The notes: generated by a model from the sequence alone, not told the origin. A stretch of 64,000 nucleotides of DNA from Richelia intracellularis HH01 (GCF_000350105.1 NZ_CAIY01000052.1:21586-85585); one strand, 5' to 3'. Numbered from the stretch's first letter, positions 48,655 through 60,096 are shown. Translations and numbers: made by a program.

Positions 48655-49491
48655 CTAACCTTTAATTCCAGTAGTAGAAATACCACGAATAAATTGCCGC
48701 TGAGCAATCAGGAATAGACCCAATACTGGTATCGTAGAGATGTTAACCGCTGCCATCATCAAAGGCCAATTGCTAGTAAATTGATCTTGAAATTCCGCCA
48801 GTGCTAGCTGCACAGTTTTTAACTCTGGGCGAGTGGTAAATACTAAAGGTTTAAATAAATCATTCCACTCCCCAATAAAAGTAAATAAAAATAATGTAAC
48901 CAAAGCTGGGCGAGATAAAGGCAGCATTATTTGCCATAATATCTGTAGGTGACTTGCTCCATCAATAACAGCAGCTTCTTCGATTTCCACGGGAATGGTT
49001 TGAAAGTACTGTCGGAGTAAAAAAATACCAAATCCGTTAGCAGCAGTCGGTAAAATCATTGCCCAATAAGTGTTGATGAGGTGTCCCCATTTAAGTACTA
49101 GAAAAATCGGAATTACCAGCATTTGAAAGGGAATCACTAAAGTTACCAAGATAATTAATAGAATTATTTGTTTACCCCTAAACTTTAATCTTGCTAAAGC
49201 ATAACCAGCAAAAGCAGACGTAATAATCTGAAAAGTTGTAACTGCCAAAGCCACTAAAGTAGAGTTGGCAAATGCACGTAAGAATTTACCTTGCTTCCAA
49301 GCTTCCAAGTAATTAGTCAAAGACCAAACAGGTGGGTGTAAAATTCCCATAGCTGTCATTGGTGGTGCCAGTGATGTTACAAAAACAACGAATAATGGTA
49401 GTAAAATAATAGCCATTCCTAAGAGGAGGACAGCAATACTTAACCAGAATGAATATTTGGGCTGCCAATTAGATTTATATATTAATGTCAT
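48655..49491 (-). CDS. Carbohydrate ABC transporter permease (MalG-like)
   Basis: The 278-residue inner-membrane permease of the MalG/CUT1 type has about six transmembrane helices. The cytoplasmic coupling loop IEEAAVIDGASHLQILWQIM (EAA motif, about 172-191) contacts an ATPase. WNDLFKPLVFT (near 209-219) and the terminal QRQFIRGISTTGIKG are typical of sugar permeases. The partner permease (MalF type), binding protein and ATPase are not in the window, so it is an orphan here and partners must be encoded elsewhere or lost. It is convergent with the M16 pair, with only 63 bases between stops. The transported sugar cannot be inferred. Confidence 0.9.
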   Translation of the reverse strand: MTLIYKSNWQPKYSFWLSIAVLLLGMAIILLPLFVVFVTSLAPPMTAMGILHPPVWSLTNYLEAWKQGKFLRAFANSTLVALAVTTFQIITSAFAGYALARLKFRGKQIILLIILVTLVIPFQMLVIPIFLVLKWGHLINTYWAMILPTAANGFGIFLLRQYFQTIPVEIEEAAVIDGASHLQILWQIMLPLSRPALVTLFLFTFIGEWNDLFKPLVFTTRPELKTVQLALAEFQDQFTSNWPLMMAAVNISTIPVLGLFLIAQRQFIRGISTTGIKG

Positions 49492-49855
49492 TCAATCATT
49501 ATGTTGGTTCACACTAGAGTATATACCCCTCCAAAGGCTAATCTATTACATAGTAGTTTGTTAAGTTAGATGGAAGAATCACCCCTGCTGATGAGAAAAT
49601 AAGGTTACAGGCTGCTCGCCAATAGTATGGTTGTGGGAATTCGCCCTTGGTTGTCTCTCACTATTTTTAGTTCAGTCATAAGCTGGCCTCTAATCTTTCA
49701 CCCTTAGGGTTGGCTTCATAAATTCATACCTTCCATCTCTTACAATTTGGTTTTTCATTTTGTAAGTCTAGTCAAAATTTCCAGAACGTTGCCCTTTGTT
49801 TATGGGATAAATTAAACGTTTAGTTTCAAATTCCTGATAATACCTAGGAGTAAAG
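49492..49855. other. Divergent spacer upstream of ado
   Basis: About 360 bases with no accepted gene between the divergent permease and ado genes. TAGGAG lies six bases before the ado start. Confidence 0.6.
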
Positions 49856-50557
49856 ATGACGATGCAGCAGCTTGCTACCCAATCTGAAATAGATTTTTCT
49901 AGTGAAATATACAAAGATGCTTATAGTCGCATTAACGCGATCGTGATTGAAGGGGAACAAGAAGCACATGAAAATTACATCACCTTAGCTGAAATGCTTC
50001 CAGAAGAGAATGAGCAACTAATTCGCTTATCACAGATGGAAAGTCGCCATAAGAAAGGCTTTGAGGCCTGTGGACGTAATTTGCAAGTTGCTCCCGACAT
50101 GAAATTTGCCAAGAAATTTTTTGCGGACTTGCATCATAATTTCCACACTGCTTCAGCTGAGGGTAAAATCGTCACTTGCCTATTAATCCAATCTTTGATT
50201 ATTGAGTGTTTTGCTATTGCTGCATATAATATTTATATACCCGTAGCAGATAATTTTGCCCGTAAAATTACTGAAAATGTTGTTAAAGATGAGTATACCC
50301 ACCTAAATTTTGGAGAAGTCTGGTTAAAAGAAAACTTTGAAGATTCCAAAGCAGAATTAGAGGAAGCAAACCGCCAAAACCTTCCTATTGTTTGGAAAAT
50401 GCTCAGTTCTGTAGAGGAAGATGCTGCTGTCTTGGCAATGGATAAAGAAGCTTTAGTAGAAGATTTTATGATTCAATATGGAGAGGCCTTAAATAATATC
50501 GGATTTAGTACACGCGATATTATGCGTCTCTCCGCATATGGATTAAGAAAAATTTAA
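49856..50557 (+). CDS. ado: Aldehyde-deformylating oxygenase (alkane synthesis)
   Basis: ADO converts fatty aldehydes to alkanes or alkenes one carbon shorter plus formate, using oxygen and reduced ferredoxin. The 233-residue ferritin-like four-helix di-iron protein has the expected ligands. These are a glutamate in [11 protein letters not shown] (31-41), Glu62 and His65 in MESRHKKG, Glu117 in IIECFA, and Glu146 and His149 in [11 protein letters not shown]. Length and sequence match cyanobacterial ADO. TAGGAGTAAAG precedes the ATG. The next gene is acyl-ACP reductase, which supplies the aldehyde. Cyanobacterial alkanes associate with membranes, influencing curvature and growth. A 6-bp stem (50569-50587) follows the stop. 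Confidence 0.97.
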   Translation: MTMQQLATQSEIDFSSEIYKDAYSRINAIVIEGEQEAHENYITLAEMLPEENEQLIRLSQMESRHKKGFEACGRNLQVAPDMKFAKKFFADLHHNFHTASAEGKIVTCLLIQSLIIECFAIAAYNIYIPVADNFARKITENVVKDEYTHLNFGEVWLKENFEDSKAELEEANRQNLPIVWKMLSSVEEDAAVLAMDKEALVEDFMIQYGEALNNIGFSTRDIMRLSAYGLRKI

Positions 50558-50568
50558 TAAAAAATTAA

Positions 50569-50587
50569 GGGGTGTTTTTATCACCCC
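50569..50587 (+). terminator. Weak hairpin after ado
   Basis: GGGGTG (50569-50574) pairs with CACCCC (50582-50587) around a T-rich loop, 11 bases past the ado stop, without a distal T-run. It may attenuate rather than end transcription into aar. Confidence 0.45.
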
Positions 50588-50777
50588 AACTGTACAGAAA
50601 ATCCAGACAAGAGGAGATGAAAGGGAAGACAAATTTAATCACAAATAAACTATCCAAATTCAAAACCCAAAATTACTATTAGGTAGACTCTTTTGTAGTT
50701 TTTTTAAAACTTAGTCACATCCTAACCCAAATTGGTAGCCAGCCTTTATGAAAGAACACGCCAAAATAAAATAGTTC

Positions 50778-51797
50778 ATGTTTGGTCTTATTGGACATCT
50801 TACAAGTTTAAAGCACGCTCAATTAGTCGCCAGAGAATTGGGGTATCCTGAATATGCCGACCAGGGGCTTGACTTTTGGTGCAGTGCTCCACCCCAAATA
50901 GTAGATAGTATTACTGTTGCTAGTATTACAGGGCAGAAAATTGAGGGCTGCTATGTAGAATCATGTTTCTTGCCAGAAATGCTTGCTAACAGAAGGATAA
51001 AGACAGCAACCCGCAAAATCCTAAATGCCATGGCACATGCCCAAAAGCATAATATTGATATTACTGCTTTAGGTGGTTTTTCTTCAATTATTTTTGAAAA
51101 CTTCAACCTGGAACAATTTCGCCAAGTTCGTAATATTGAGCTGGAATTTGAACGCTTTACTACTGGTAACACTCATACAGCGTATATTATCTGCCAACAA
51201 GTTGAACAAGCTTCACAGAAAGTAGGTATTGATTTACCAGAGGCAACTGTGGCAGTTTGTGGAGCTACAGGAGATATAGGAAGTGCCGTTTGTCGGTGGT
51301 TAGTCCAAAAAACAGATGTCCGCAATTTATTTTTGATTGCTCGTAATCAAGACAGATTGCAAGAATTGCGAACAGAGCTAGGTTGCGGGAAAATAATGTC
51401 ATTAGAAGCAGCTTTGCCCTTGTCTGATATAGTGGTTTGGGTAGCAAGCATGCCTAGAGGCTTAGAGATAGAAAGCCAAATTTTTAGAAAACCTTGCTTG
51501 TTAATTGATGGTGGTTATCCAAAAAATTTGGCAACCAAAATTCAGCATCCTGATATTTATGTTCTTAATGGAGGAATTGTAGAACACTCTCTAGATATTG
51601 AGTGGAAAATCATGCAAGTTGTGAATATGGATGTTCCGGCAAGACAATTATTTGCTTGCTTTGCAGAGTCTATGCTACTGGAGTTTGAGAGGTTATACAC
51701 TAACTTTTCTTGGGGGCGGAATCAGATTACCGTAGAGAAAATGGAGCAGATTGGTCATTTGTCGATAAAACACGGGTTTAGACCCCTGCCAGTTTAG
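50778..51797 (+). CDS. aar: Long-chain acyl-ACP reductase
   Basis: AAR reduces fatty acyl-ACP to fatty aldehyde with NADPH, the first step of cyanobacterial alkane synthesis. The 339-residue protein starts [20 protein letters not shown], typical of the family. It has the acyl-thioester-forming Cys294 (LFACFAESM) at the position used by Synechococcus AAR. The Rossmann motif is [16 protein letters not shown] (160-175). [13 protein letters not shown] (97-109) is another conserved block. It lies 220 bases after ado and about 100 bases before accA, the order found in many cyanobacteria. The frame is intact. Confidence 0.97.
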   Translation: MFGLIGHLTSLKHAQLVARELGYPEYADQGLDFWCSAPPQIVDSITVASITGQKIEGCYVESCFLPEMLANRRIKTATRKILNAMAHAQKHNIDITALGGFSSIIFENFNLEQFRQVRNIELEFERFTTGNTHTAYIICQQVEQASQKVGIDLPEATVAVCGATGDIGSAVCRWLVQKTDVRNLFLIARNQDRLQELRTELGCGKIMSLEAALPLSDIVVWVASMPRGLEIESQIFRKPCLLIDGGYPKNLATKIQHPDIYVLNGGIVEHSLDIEWKIMQVVNMDVPARQLFACFAESMLLEFERLYTNFSWGRNQITVEKMEQIGHLSIKHGFRPLPV

Positions 51798-51895
51798 CCG
51801 TTTTCAGTTGTGAGGTATGAGTTTCAAAGTCAAGACTTTCATAATTTATAACTTATAGCTTATAAACCCATATTCAACATAAAATAAATCTTAAG

Positions 51896-52882
51896 ATGTC
51901 AACCACCAAGCATAAAACTCTACTGTTAGATTTTGAAAAGCCGCTAGCAGAACTGGTAAATCGGATTGAACAGATTCGGGAACTAGCAGAAGAAAATGAC
52001 GTGGATGTATCTGGTCAAATTCGCCAGTTGGAAGCTCGCGCTCAGCAACTGCGTGAGGAAATTTTTACTAGCCTATCTCCTGCACAAAGGCTGCAAGTAG
52101 CTCGTCATCCCCGCCGCCCTAGTACCTTGGACTATGTTCAGGCAATTAGTGATGAGTGGATGGAGCTGCATGGTGATCGTTGTGGTCATGATGACCCAGC
52201 CTTGGTAGGTGGTGTTGGTCGTCTAGATGGACAGCCAGTTGTATTTTTGGGCCATCAAAAAGGTCGGGATACAAAGGATAATGTGGCTCGCAACTTTGGC
52301 ATGGCTTCTCCTGGAGGCTATAGGAAGGCTTTGAGGTTAATGGAACATGCCAATAAGTTTGGAATGCCTATTATTACATTTATTGACACTCCTGGAGCTT
52401 GGGCTGGGATGGAAGCTGAACATCAAGGACAAGGCGAAGCCATTGCTTATAACCTCCGAGAAATGTTCCGCTTTGAAGTGCCTATTATTTGTACTGTTAT
52501 TGGTGAAGGGGGTTCCGGTGGTGCTTTGGGAATCGGAGTTGGTGATCGCCTACTTATGTTTGAACATGCTGTTTATACAGTTGCTACCCCAGAAGCCTGT
52601 GCTGCTATTTTATGGAAAGATTCTAGTAAATCTCCTCAGGCTGCAGTTGCCTTAAAAATTACTTCCCACGACCTCAAAGAACTGGATATAATAGACCACA
52701 TACTAACAGAGCCTTCTGGTGGAGCTCATACTGATCCTTTATCTGCAGCGAAAACACTCAAAGAAGCTTTGTTAGAAAACTTAGCATTAGTAGCTCATCT
52801 AACACCTCAAGAAAGACAGCAACAGAGGTATGCAAAATTCCGTAAAATTGGTGTTTTTACGGAAAACGCACGCAAGCAATAA
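51896..52882 (+). CDS. accA: Acetyl-CoA carboxylase carboxyltransferase subunit alpha
   Basis: AccA with AccD transfers carboxyl from carboxybiotin to acetyl-CoA, giving malonyl-CoA for fatty-acid synthesis. The 328-residue protein has the N-terminal coiled region [40 protein letters not shown] (about 65-84) and [18 protein letters not shown]. The crotonase-fold oxyanion glycines are in [20 protein letters not shown] and [15 protein letters not shown]. Length is normal. It directly follows the alkane genes and probably supplies the same pool of acyl-ACP. No damage is visible. AccD is not in the window. Confidence 0.97.
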   Translation: MSTTKHKTLLLDFEKPLAELVNRIEQIRELAEENDVDVSGQIRQLEARAQQLREEIFTSLSPAQRLQVARHPRRPSTLDYVQAISDEWMELHGDRCGHDDPALVGGVGRLDGQPVVFLGHQKGRDTKDNVARNFGMASPGGYRKALRLMEHANKFGMPIITFIDTPGAWAGMEAEHQGQGEAIAYNLREMFRFEVPIICTVIGEGGSGGALGIGVGDRLLMFEHAVYTVATPEACAAILWKDSSKSPQAAVALKITSHDLKELDIIDHILTEPSGGAHTDPLSAAKTLKEALLENLALVAHLTPQERQQQRYAKFRKIGVFTENARKQ

Positions 52883-53323
52883 TGAATCCGGCCGATCACA
52901 TTAATACCACCGCGACAAATGGCTATGGCATATTAACCTGAGTAATCTCAACCTGGCATCATTCATCATACCTGTTAAAAATAAATAATTACTTAAAATC
53001 TATAACTTCCTATCAGTATGTTTCAGGATAATATTTACACTGAACTGCCTACTTTTCAAGAAAATAGGTTATAATATGGTTATATGTTGGAATATAATAG
53101 ATTTATTGCTGCTCTGACTACCTCAAATAAAAAACTGTAATCTATGATTACCTTATATCAGGGTTGATAATAGCATAATTTGTAGTAATTCATAATGTCA
53201 GAAGCCATTATTAAGGTTTATGGCCTCAAAATGTGTCTTACAAGTACAAGTCTTTAAGGCAGAATACCAGGGTCTTAATTGGATAATAAAGGAATTGCCA
53301 AATATACTGAGACAATAAATAGC
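52883..53323. other. Spacer between accA and the SDR gene
   Basis: About 440 bases without a gene. A TATAAT-like box appears near 53070, but I cannot place a promoter with confidence. Confidence 0.5.
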
Positions 53324-54049
53324 ATGAGTATTGAGCCAAAACAACGTGCCTTAATTACTGGTGCAAGTAGTGGAATTGGGAAAGCTACGACTATAGCATT
53401 TGCAGGTGCAGGGATTGATGTAGCCTTGGTTGGTCGTTCTTTTGAGAAGTTAAAAGTTGTTGCTACTGCTGCCGAAAATATGGGAGTTATAGCTAAAGTA
53501 TATCCTGTAGACTTTAGCTATATTGACCAAGTAGAACCCAAAATGCTTGAAGTTGCTAGTGATTTTGGGGATATAGATATATTAATCAATAATGCTGGTA
53601 TAGCTTACACTGCTAATCTTCAGGACACTCCATTAAAAGATTGGCAAGATGTTATTAATATAAATCTCACAAGTGCCTTCCAGTGTACCATGGGGGTTTT
53701 ACCTTCCATGCGGCAAAGAAGAATAGGGACAATTATAAATGTTGCCTCAATTGCTGGACAAAAGACATTTCCCGGTTGGGGTGCTTACTGTGTCAGTAAG
53801 GCTGGTTTAATTGCCTTTTCCCAAGTTTTAGCTCAAGAAGAAAAAATTAATGGAATTCGTATAACCACTATTTGTCCGGGTTCTGTAAATACGGAATTAT
53901 GGGATACAAAAACAGTAAATGCTGGTTTCGACCGTTCCTGCATGCTAAATCCGGAAATTGTTGCTCAGTCGATTCTATATATAGCATCTTTACCACAACA
54001 AGCGGTGGTTGATGAGTTAACCCTCATATCTAGTGCGGGTATACTATAA
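53324..54049 (+). CDS. Short-chain dehydrogenase/reductase
   Basis: The 241-residue classical SDR has the nucleotide-binding TGASSGIG (12-19), Asp63 in VDFS, NNAG (89-92) and the catalytic Ser142, Tyr155 and Lys159 (AYCVSKAG). The arginine in GRSFEKL (37-43) suggests NADPH preference. It resembles 3-oxoacyl-ACP reductase-like SDRs, but the substrate is unproven. A reductase next to accA and the alkane genes fits lipid metabolism, and I recall this SDR following accA in other filamentous cyanobacteria. I chose the ATG at 53324 over a TTG at 53279, whose extra 15 residues have no family resemblance. Confidence 0.88.
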   Translation: MSIEPKQRALITGASSGIGKATTIAFAGAGIDVALVGRSFEKLKVVATAAENMGVIAKVYPVDFSYIDQVEPKMLEVASDFGDIDILINNAGIAYTANLQDTPLKDWQDVININLTSAFQCTMGVLPSMRQRRIGTIINVASIAGQKTFPGWGAYCVSKAGLIAFSQVLAQEEKINGIRITTICPGSVNTELWDTKTVNAGFDRSCMLNPEIVAQSILYIASLPQQAVVDELTLISSAGIL

Positions 54050-54159
54050 AGTATATGGAAATATAGATTTCAGATAGTAGTAAACTCATTGAAGGCTATT
54101 TATTGTAATATCGTCCTCCATCTATAGCAGATACAGAACATTTTACAAAAACTAACATC

Positions 54160-54870
54160 ATGACTATTGCTGGCTCCGAAAGTTTTAAATCTTCTCAACC
54201 CCCTCTAAATACTAGTTTACCGAAGGCTGTGAACGGTACTAGGCCAGATCGTAATACTAATAATGGCAAGCAGGCTAGCTTCAATCAACCAACAGAAAAA
54301 GATATGGAGCGTATGCAAGAAGCAATTGAAATATTATTGTTGGGACTGGGAGAAGATCCACAACGAGAAGGGCTACTCAAAACACCAAAGAGAGTGGCAG
54401 AAGCCATGATATTCCTCACTAGTGGTTATAGACAATCCCTAGAAGAATTAGTTAACGGTGCTATTTTCGATGAAGGCCATAATGAGATGGTATTGGTAAG
54501 GGATATAGATATTTTTAGCCTGTGTGAACATCATATGCTGCCCTTTATGGGTAAAGCTCATGTGGCTTATATTCCTAATCAAAAGGTAGTAGGATTAAGT
54601 AAATTAGCTCGGATTGCAGAAATGTACTCTCGTCGTCTACAAGTCCAAGAAAGACTGACAAGACAAATTGCCGAAGCAATACAGGAGATTCTCAATCCTC
54701 AAGGTGTTGCTGTTGTTATTGAAGCTAGTCATATGTGCATGGTAATGCGTGGGGTGCAAAAACCTGGTTCTTGGACTGTTACTAGTGCAATGCTTGGAGC
54801 TTTCCAGCAAGAGCAAAAAACAAGGGAAGAATTTTTGAGCTTAATTCGTCATAAGCCAGGATTTTCCTAA
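54160..54870 (+). CDS. folE: GTP cyclohydrolase I
   Basis: FolE turns GTP into 7,8-dihydroneopterin triphosphate, the first step to folate and, in cyanobacteria, pterin glycosides. The 236-residue protein has a variable Ser/Asn-rich N-terminus (about 1-45). The catalytic core has zinc ligands Cys122 and His125 (CEHHMLPF) and Cys193 (HMCMVMRG). [20 protein letters not shown] (145-164) is the signature. Length is normal for the type I enzyme. It follows the SDR gene by 110 bases on the same strand. The frame is intact. Confidence 0.97.
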   Translation: MTIAGSESFKSSQPPLNTSLPKAVNGTRPDRNTNNGKQASFNQPTEKDMERMQEAIEILLLGLGEDPQREGLLKTPKRVAEAMIFLTSGYRQSLEELVNGAIFDEGHNEMVLVRDIDIFSLCEHHMLPFMGKAHVAYIPNQKVVGLSKLARIAEMYSRRLQVQERLTRQIAEAIQEILNPQGVAVVIEASHMCMVMRGVQKPGSWTVTSAMLGAFQQEQKTREEFLSLIRHKPGFS

Positions 54871-55707
54871 ATATTTTCCCTATTGAGCTTGAGGAGCTAT
54901 ATCTTATCTAGGAGTCGCAATCTAATTGATTTGGTTTGAATCAAACTAATTTATAGAATTAGTATTGCTATGAGATAGAAGCTAAAAAGTCATATATATA
55001 AGTGAATCTTGGAAATTATACAGAAGATAGTTTGTAGGGTTTTCTTTCTTCCTTGAATATGAGTATAGTAATTTGCCACTGAATAATTTTATAAGTTTCA
55101 GAATCTCTCCCCAAATTACTTTCTACAAGTAAGACTTTTAGTATTAATTTAAAAACTTAAACTATGATAAGATATTTGCATGTCTTGATATTTCTATCAT
55201 AATTAGAGAATCTATACTGGCTTCCTGCTTTTATACTTAGTTAAATTTATGGAAGAACTTAATTTGAGGTAACAATTATTAGTGAATTAATATTTACCTA
55301 ATATTAATTTCGCTAGTGCAAACTCTAATTATTTTACCAAAATTAATACCGGGTTTTTATATACTCAAAACATATTAATATATTCTCGTAGTATAACTCA
55401 ATTTTTCACTTTTCTTTCAGATATAATTTTAGATTTTAAATAAACTTACCTAAAAGTAATTATAATTCAATTTGAAATCTATAGTTCAGAACCTATATAT
55501 AGAAAATTATAGATATTTGGGATATATTCGACTTTTTATATTTATTAATATCGTGCGAGTAGCTTATTAATAATCAGGGCATAGTATGATCGCTGAAGTT
55601 TTTAGGTTAATTAACTTGTCTGTTTTAGTCATACCAACATAGCAATAGGTTTTACTGAGTAAAATATCAGAAAAACTTTTACTTGGTAAACTTTTAACTA
55701 TACCGAA
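54871..55707. other. Convergent spacer between folE and a glycosyltransferase
   Basis: About 840 bases with no accepted gene. The genes on either side converge, so transcription should end here, but I see no strong terminator. Confidence 0.5.
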
Positions 55708-56889
55708 TTAGTCTAAAGCCGAGTCTTCTAATATCTGTTGGTAAACCTTATCAGTTTTTTGAGCTAATTTATACCAATCAAATCTTTCTTTTAATTGTTT
55801 ATAAGCATTATCAATTAACCATTGTCCATAGCTAGGATTTTTTAAAACTTCTAAAATTCCCCCAGCAAGAGAATCAGGATTGTTTGTCTGAGTAACAATT
55901 CCTGTTTTCCTATGTTGTACAACTTCTGGTAATCCCCCCGTATCAGAAACTATAACGGGAACACGTGCAGCAAAACTTTCCAAAGCCACAATACCAAATG
56001 GTTCATAGAGACTAGGAAACACAGCACAGTCAGCGATAGTTTGAAATTTATCCAAATTATCATCGGACATGAATCCAGTAAAATAACACTTGTGCCAGAT
56101 ACCCAGGTTTCCAGCTATTTGTTTGAAATGCTCCGCATTGCCTCTACCAATAATCACAAATTTGACATTATTTCCCATGGATCTTATTACTTGTGGGGCT
56201 GCATTTAATAAAACTGAAACTCCCTTTTCGTATGTCATTCTTCCCACATAGTAAACTATTTTTTCCTCATCTGTCGCAAATTGACGACGAAATTCCTGAG
56301 CTTGAAAATTACCATCTTGTTGTTTTTTCTCTGGGCGAATACCATTGTAAATTACATCTATCTTGTCCCTCGAGGCACGAAGTACCGATTTTACCTCACT
56401 TTGCATATAATAGGTGCAAACAATTATCCTCCATGCATGATAGGCTAGAATCTCTTCTTTGCTGTTGATATAATGCTGTGTAGTATTATGAATACCATTA
56501 TTACGTCCCCACTCAGTTGCATGAATTGTAGCAACTAAGGGCAATTTGAAGTTATGCTTAAGAGCAATTGCAGCATCTCCAACCAACCAATCATGAGCAT
56601 GGATGAGACCGAATGAACATTCTTCGCTGATAAGCTTGCCCCCATGAGCACCCATAGCGTGATTCATATTTTCTATCCAATGGAAAAAGTCATTTCCTGA
56701 ATGAACAGATATCCTATGTACATGAATTCCTTCGACTTCTTCATATATGAGGTTTCTATTATAATTGGGGGTAATTAGATGAATTTCATATCCTAATTTG
56801 ACTAGTTCCGGGTATAATTCCGACACATGACGGGCAATTCCTCCTATAATCCTTGGTGGAAATTCCCAACTCAGCACTAGTATCTTCAT
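55708..56889 (-). CDS. Group 4 glycosyltransferase (GT-B fold)
   Basis: The 393-residue protein is a GT4-family retaining glycosyltransferase using a nucleotide-sugar donor. The N-terminal acceptor domain opens MKILVLSWEFPPRIIGGIAR, the starch/glycogen-synthase-like P-P-x-x-G-G-I motif. It also has HAHDWLVGDAAIALK (98-112) and ATIHATEWGRNNG. The C-terminal donor domain has YVGRMTYEKGVSVLL (near residue 215) and the EX7E-type SLYEPFGIVALESFA (near 295), followed by SDTGGLPEVV. The start looks like glycogen-synthase relatives, but the length is shorter than GlgA. The product could be a storage glucan, exopolysaccharide or envelope glycan. It stands alone, facing folE. Confidence 0.88.
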   Translation of the reverse strand: MKILVLSWEFPPRIIGGIARHVSELYPELVKLGYEIHLITPNYNRNLIYEEVEGIHVHRISVHSGNDFFHWIENMNHAMGAHGGKLISEECSFGLIHAHDWLVGDAAIALKHNFKLPLVATIHATEWGRNNGIHNTTQHYINSKEEILAYHAWRIIVCTYYMQSEVKSVLRASRDKIDVIYNGIRPEKKQQDGNFQAQEFRRQFATDEEKIVYYVGRMTYEKGVSVLLNAAPQVIRSMGNNVKFVIIGRGNAEHFKQIAGNLGIWHKCYFTGFMSDDNLDKFQTIADCAVFPSLYEPFGIVALESFAARVPVIVSDTGGLPEVVQHRKTGIVTQTNNPDSLAGGILEVLKNPSYGQWLIDNAYKQLKERFDWYKLAQKTDKVYQQILEDSALD

Positions 56890-58860
56890 TGAGTCTAATC
56901 CCCTGCTACTGACAAATGCACAACATAGCAGCTATTATATTTAATCTAGTAAATGATTTCATACAGGGTGAAAAACCCCCATATTCCTCTTCTTACAGTT
57001 ATTCCAAATTATTCATTTGGTCTAAGTTCTGGGATTTTGTGCCAAACAAAAAAACTTCAACAGCAAATCTGCTACCCTATATTTTCAATGGTTGTAGCTA
57101 TTAAAACCGTATTATGATGTATGCATCTAATGTGTTGATTATAGCCACTTGATTTTTTTTTAATCATTTGAAAATACTCCAATACCTAACTTTTATTGGG
57201 GTAGATATAATAAATATTTTAATTATAATTAGTATTATTAATGCTTAAGCACACGTATGTTTCAGTGGTCTGCTTAGCTATTTAGTTGCTAAATTATAAG
57301 TAACAATTATAAATCCAAGAATAAAACATAATGTAAAAATCTGTCTGGTCATAATAATAAACATTAAACTAACTTTCCATGGAATTACATTCATAAGTTA
57401 AATCAGATAATCAGAAACAAAAAATTACTATAGGAATAACTGTTTCTGAACTTATTCACTTTATAAATAAGGGTTTCTACAAATTGATTAATTTTCTTAG
57501 AAAATACATATTTACAAATTTAGCTAAGTTAGCAGGACGTAGATAATGATTAGTTAGAGTTTTTGGCTGCCTAATAAGGAAATAAGCCAAAATAACATAT
57601 AGTATTTATGTCCTATTCTTTTTACCAATTTCTAATTGGAAATTTTCCGTAATTTTTTTTCAGCTTCAACTATTATTGATAAGATTACCTAACTTATTAA
57701 TGGATGATTATGCAAATCAATCTTGATTGAAGTTTCTTCTATCTAAATAATTTGTTAATGGAATATTTAAATAACAACGCTAAAGCCCCATAATAATATA
57801 TTTAACTTTATATTGTGAATTTATCAATTATTATAAGGACGACTAGAAAAAAATCAATGGTATTTTTTTGGAAAACTTCTTTTATGTACTATATCAATAA
57901 TTAGTGAGTGTTATGCTTGTAAGCAATATTAGAAAGCTTAATCTTCTTAGTATTTAAGTGAAGTATATACGAATTCATTATTTATATATTCATAACTAGT
58001 ATAAATATATAAATCACTATTAGTGCCTATAATAAAATTGACTGAACACAATAATTATATTGAGGTTCCCAATATCTAAGTTATAGTATTAGCAGTTATA
58101 TGATAAATAGTTAAATAACTTACTATAGACACTTATATGGTTAGCATTATAAGCCTTAATTACATAGTAAAATTTCGAGAAAGTAATATATTAAATATAT
58201 TCTAAAACTAGCTAGTAATCTTTGATAACAAATTAGCTTACTAACTATCCAGATTGATGGTGAATTGAATGGTAAGTCTGTTATTTAATAAATGATAGTT
58301 TATCTTGATAAAAGAATATAAATAGCTTTTGAACAATATAATTGGATATCGAAATTAGATTCTTAGTTATTAGTCAACAAATTGGGGCTTTTGTAATTTT
58401 ACTATAATCCTAGCAACGGAATAATGATTAGTATGATTCATTATTAGTTAAAATACTTTAAATGTCTTTGTAGGCAAGTTTATGATTCTAAGTTACCTAG
58501 AAATCACTTCGGGGCCTTAGCATCTAGTCAATCTTGGTAAGACATCAAAAAAATATAAAGGGCAATTATAGGAGTTATTTATTGAAGAGACTACGGGAAT
58601 AAGGAGATAGGCGGCTTTTATATTTTTCTACATCTACTTTCAAGGCTTTTATCTATAGGTCTTGATTTTAAAGGCAGAAAGAACTTGGGACATGTGATAG
58701 TCATCTGATAAATTTTCTTATCTTTGTTTATTCATGTCTACAGTTTTTATATCGCTTGTAATCTAAGTGAGTTGTTTGGTGTCTTAGCATCAAATAAAAC
58801 CACAATCATGTCAATATAGCTGAAACCAATTAGTCTACCATAGGAATATAAAAGTTAAAA
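56890..58860. other. 2-kb spacer, no gene recognised
   Basis: No frame with a ribosome binding site or family resemblance. I see only AT-rich DNA with short open stretches (for example 56916-57104, +) that I do not accept. Confidence 0.55.
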
Positions 58861-60096
58861 ATGATGTATATAGTCCGATCCCTCCTTCAAACGTTTCGTA
58901 GTCGGAAAATGGCAGTTATATTACTGGTTGGTTTTTCTTCCGGTATGCCATTATTTTTAACAAGCAAGACACTACAAGCCTGGATGACAGTTGAGAATGT
59001 TGATTTATCAACCATAGGTTTATTTAGCTTGGTCGGTTTACCTTACTCCCTAAAATTTCTGTGGTCGCCTTTATTAGATAGATTTTCACTACCACTTTTA
59101 GGTAGGCGGCGGGGTTGGTTAATTACACTGCAGATTGGCTTACTGTTAGCAATTGCCTGTATGGGTTTGCAACAACCAAAACAAGCATTACAATTGTTAG
59201 TGATTAATGCCTTAGTCATATCTTTTTTGAGTGCATCTCAGGACGTTGTCGTTGATGCTTACCGTGCTGATGTACTTAAGCCATTGGAGATGGGTATAGG
59301 TACAGCAGTTTATGTTACTGGTTATCGAATTGCACTTTTACTTGCTGGTGCATTAGCACTTATTCTTGCCGATATAGTATCTTGGTCAGTAGTTTATTTT
59401 TCCATGGCTGGGTGTATGGTATTGGGAGTCTTAGGAACTTTATTTGCACAGGAGCCCGAAGAGTTAAACCCTCCTACATCCATTAAGGAGGCAGTAATTT
59501 TGCCTTTTGGAGAATTTTTTCAACGTCAGGGTTTATTCCAAGGTTTTCTGATTTTACTCTTTATTGTTCTATATAAGTTGGGCGATGCTTTTGTAAATAA
59601 TATGTCCACATCTTTTTTGCTACAAACTGGCTTTACTCAAACAGATATTGGCACAATTCAAGGTGGTATGGGTTTAATAGCTACTATAATTGGTACTTTG
59701 GCAGGGGGTGCTTTACTCAGCCAAATTGGTATTAATCGTTCCCTATGGATATTTGGAATTTTACAGGCATTAAGCAACTTATCATATCTAGTACTAGCAA
59801 GTGTTGGTAAAAACTATCAGTTTTTACTAGCAGCAATCAATATTGAAAACTTTTGTGCTGGTTTAGGGACTGCCGCATTTGTTGCCTTTCTGATGAGTTT
59901 GTGCGAACAGCGTTTCTCTGCTACTCAGTATGCTTTGCTTTCTAGCTTCATGGCTGTGAGCCGAGATATTTTAGTTGCTCCTGCAGGTGCATTGGCAAAA
60001 AGTACTGGTTGGTCATTTTTTTTGTTATCAGTTTTTTTGCTGCATTACCAGGGATACTCTTATTGCCATTCTTTGCACCCTGGGATAAACAACTAG
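58861..60096 (+). CDS. AmpG-like MFS permease, frameshifted near the C-terminus
   Basis: The protein belongs to the AmpG/PAT branch of the major facilitator superfamily, whose members import muropeptides or related compounds. It has about twelve hydrophobic spans. The family blocks are FSSGMPLFLTSKTLQAWM (25-42), GLPYSLKFLWSPLLDRF (59-75) and SASQDVVVDAYRADVL (124-139). The frame ends at 60096 with a Tyr/His-rich tail unlike the family. One extra T in the run at 60032-60038 would restore FFAALPGILLLPFFAPWDKQ and end at 60155. That restored end would overlap the next gene by 16 bases. The lesion could be real decay, a polymerase-slippage site or a sequence error. Only the last helix is affected, so function may survive. 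Confidence 0.85.
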   Translation: MMYIVRSLLQTFRSRKMAVILLVGFSSGMPLFLTSKTLQAWMTVENVDLSTIGLFSLVGLPYSLKFLWSPLLDRFSLPLLGRRRGWLITLQIGLLLAIACMGLQQPKQALQLLVINALVISFLSASQDVVVDAYRADVLKPLEMGIGTAVYVTGYRIALLLAGALALILADIVSWSVVYFSMAGCMVLGVLGTLFAQEPEELNPPTSIKEAVILPFGEFFQRQGLFQGFLILLFIVLYKLGDAFVNNMSTSFLLQTGFTQTDIGTIQGGMGLIATIIGTLAGGALLSQIGINRSLWIFGILQALSNLSYLVLASVGKNYQFLLAAINIENFCAGLGTAAFVAFLMSLCEQRFSATQYALLSSFMAVSRDILVAPAGALAKSTGWSFFLLSVFLLHYQGYSYCHSLHPGINN

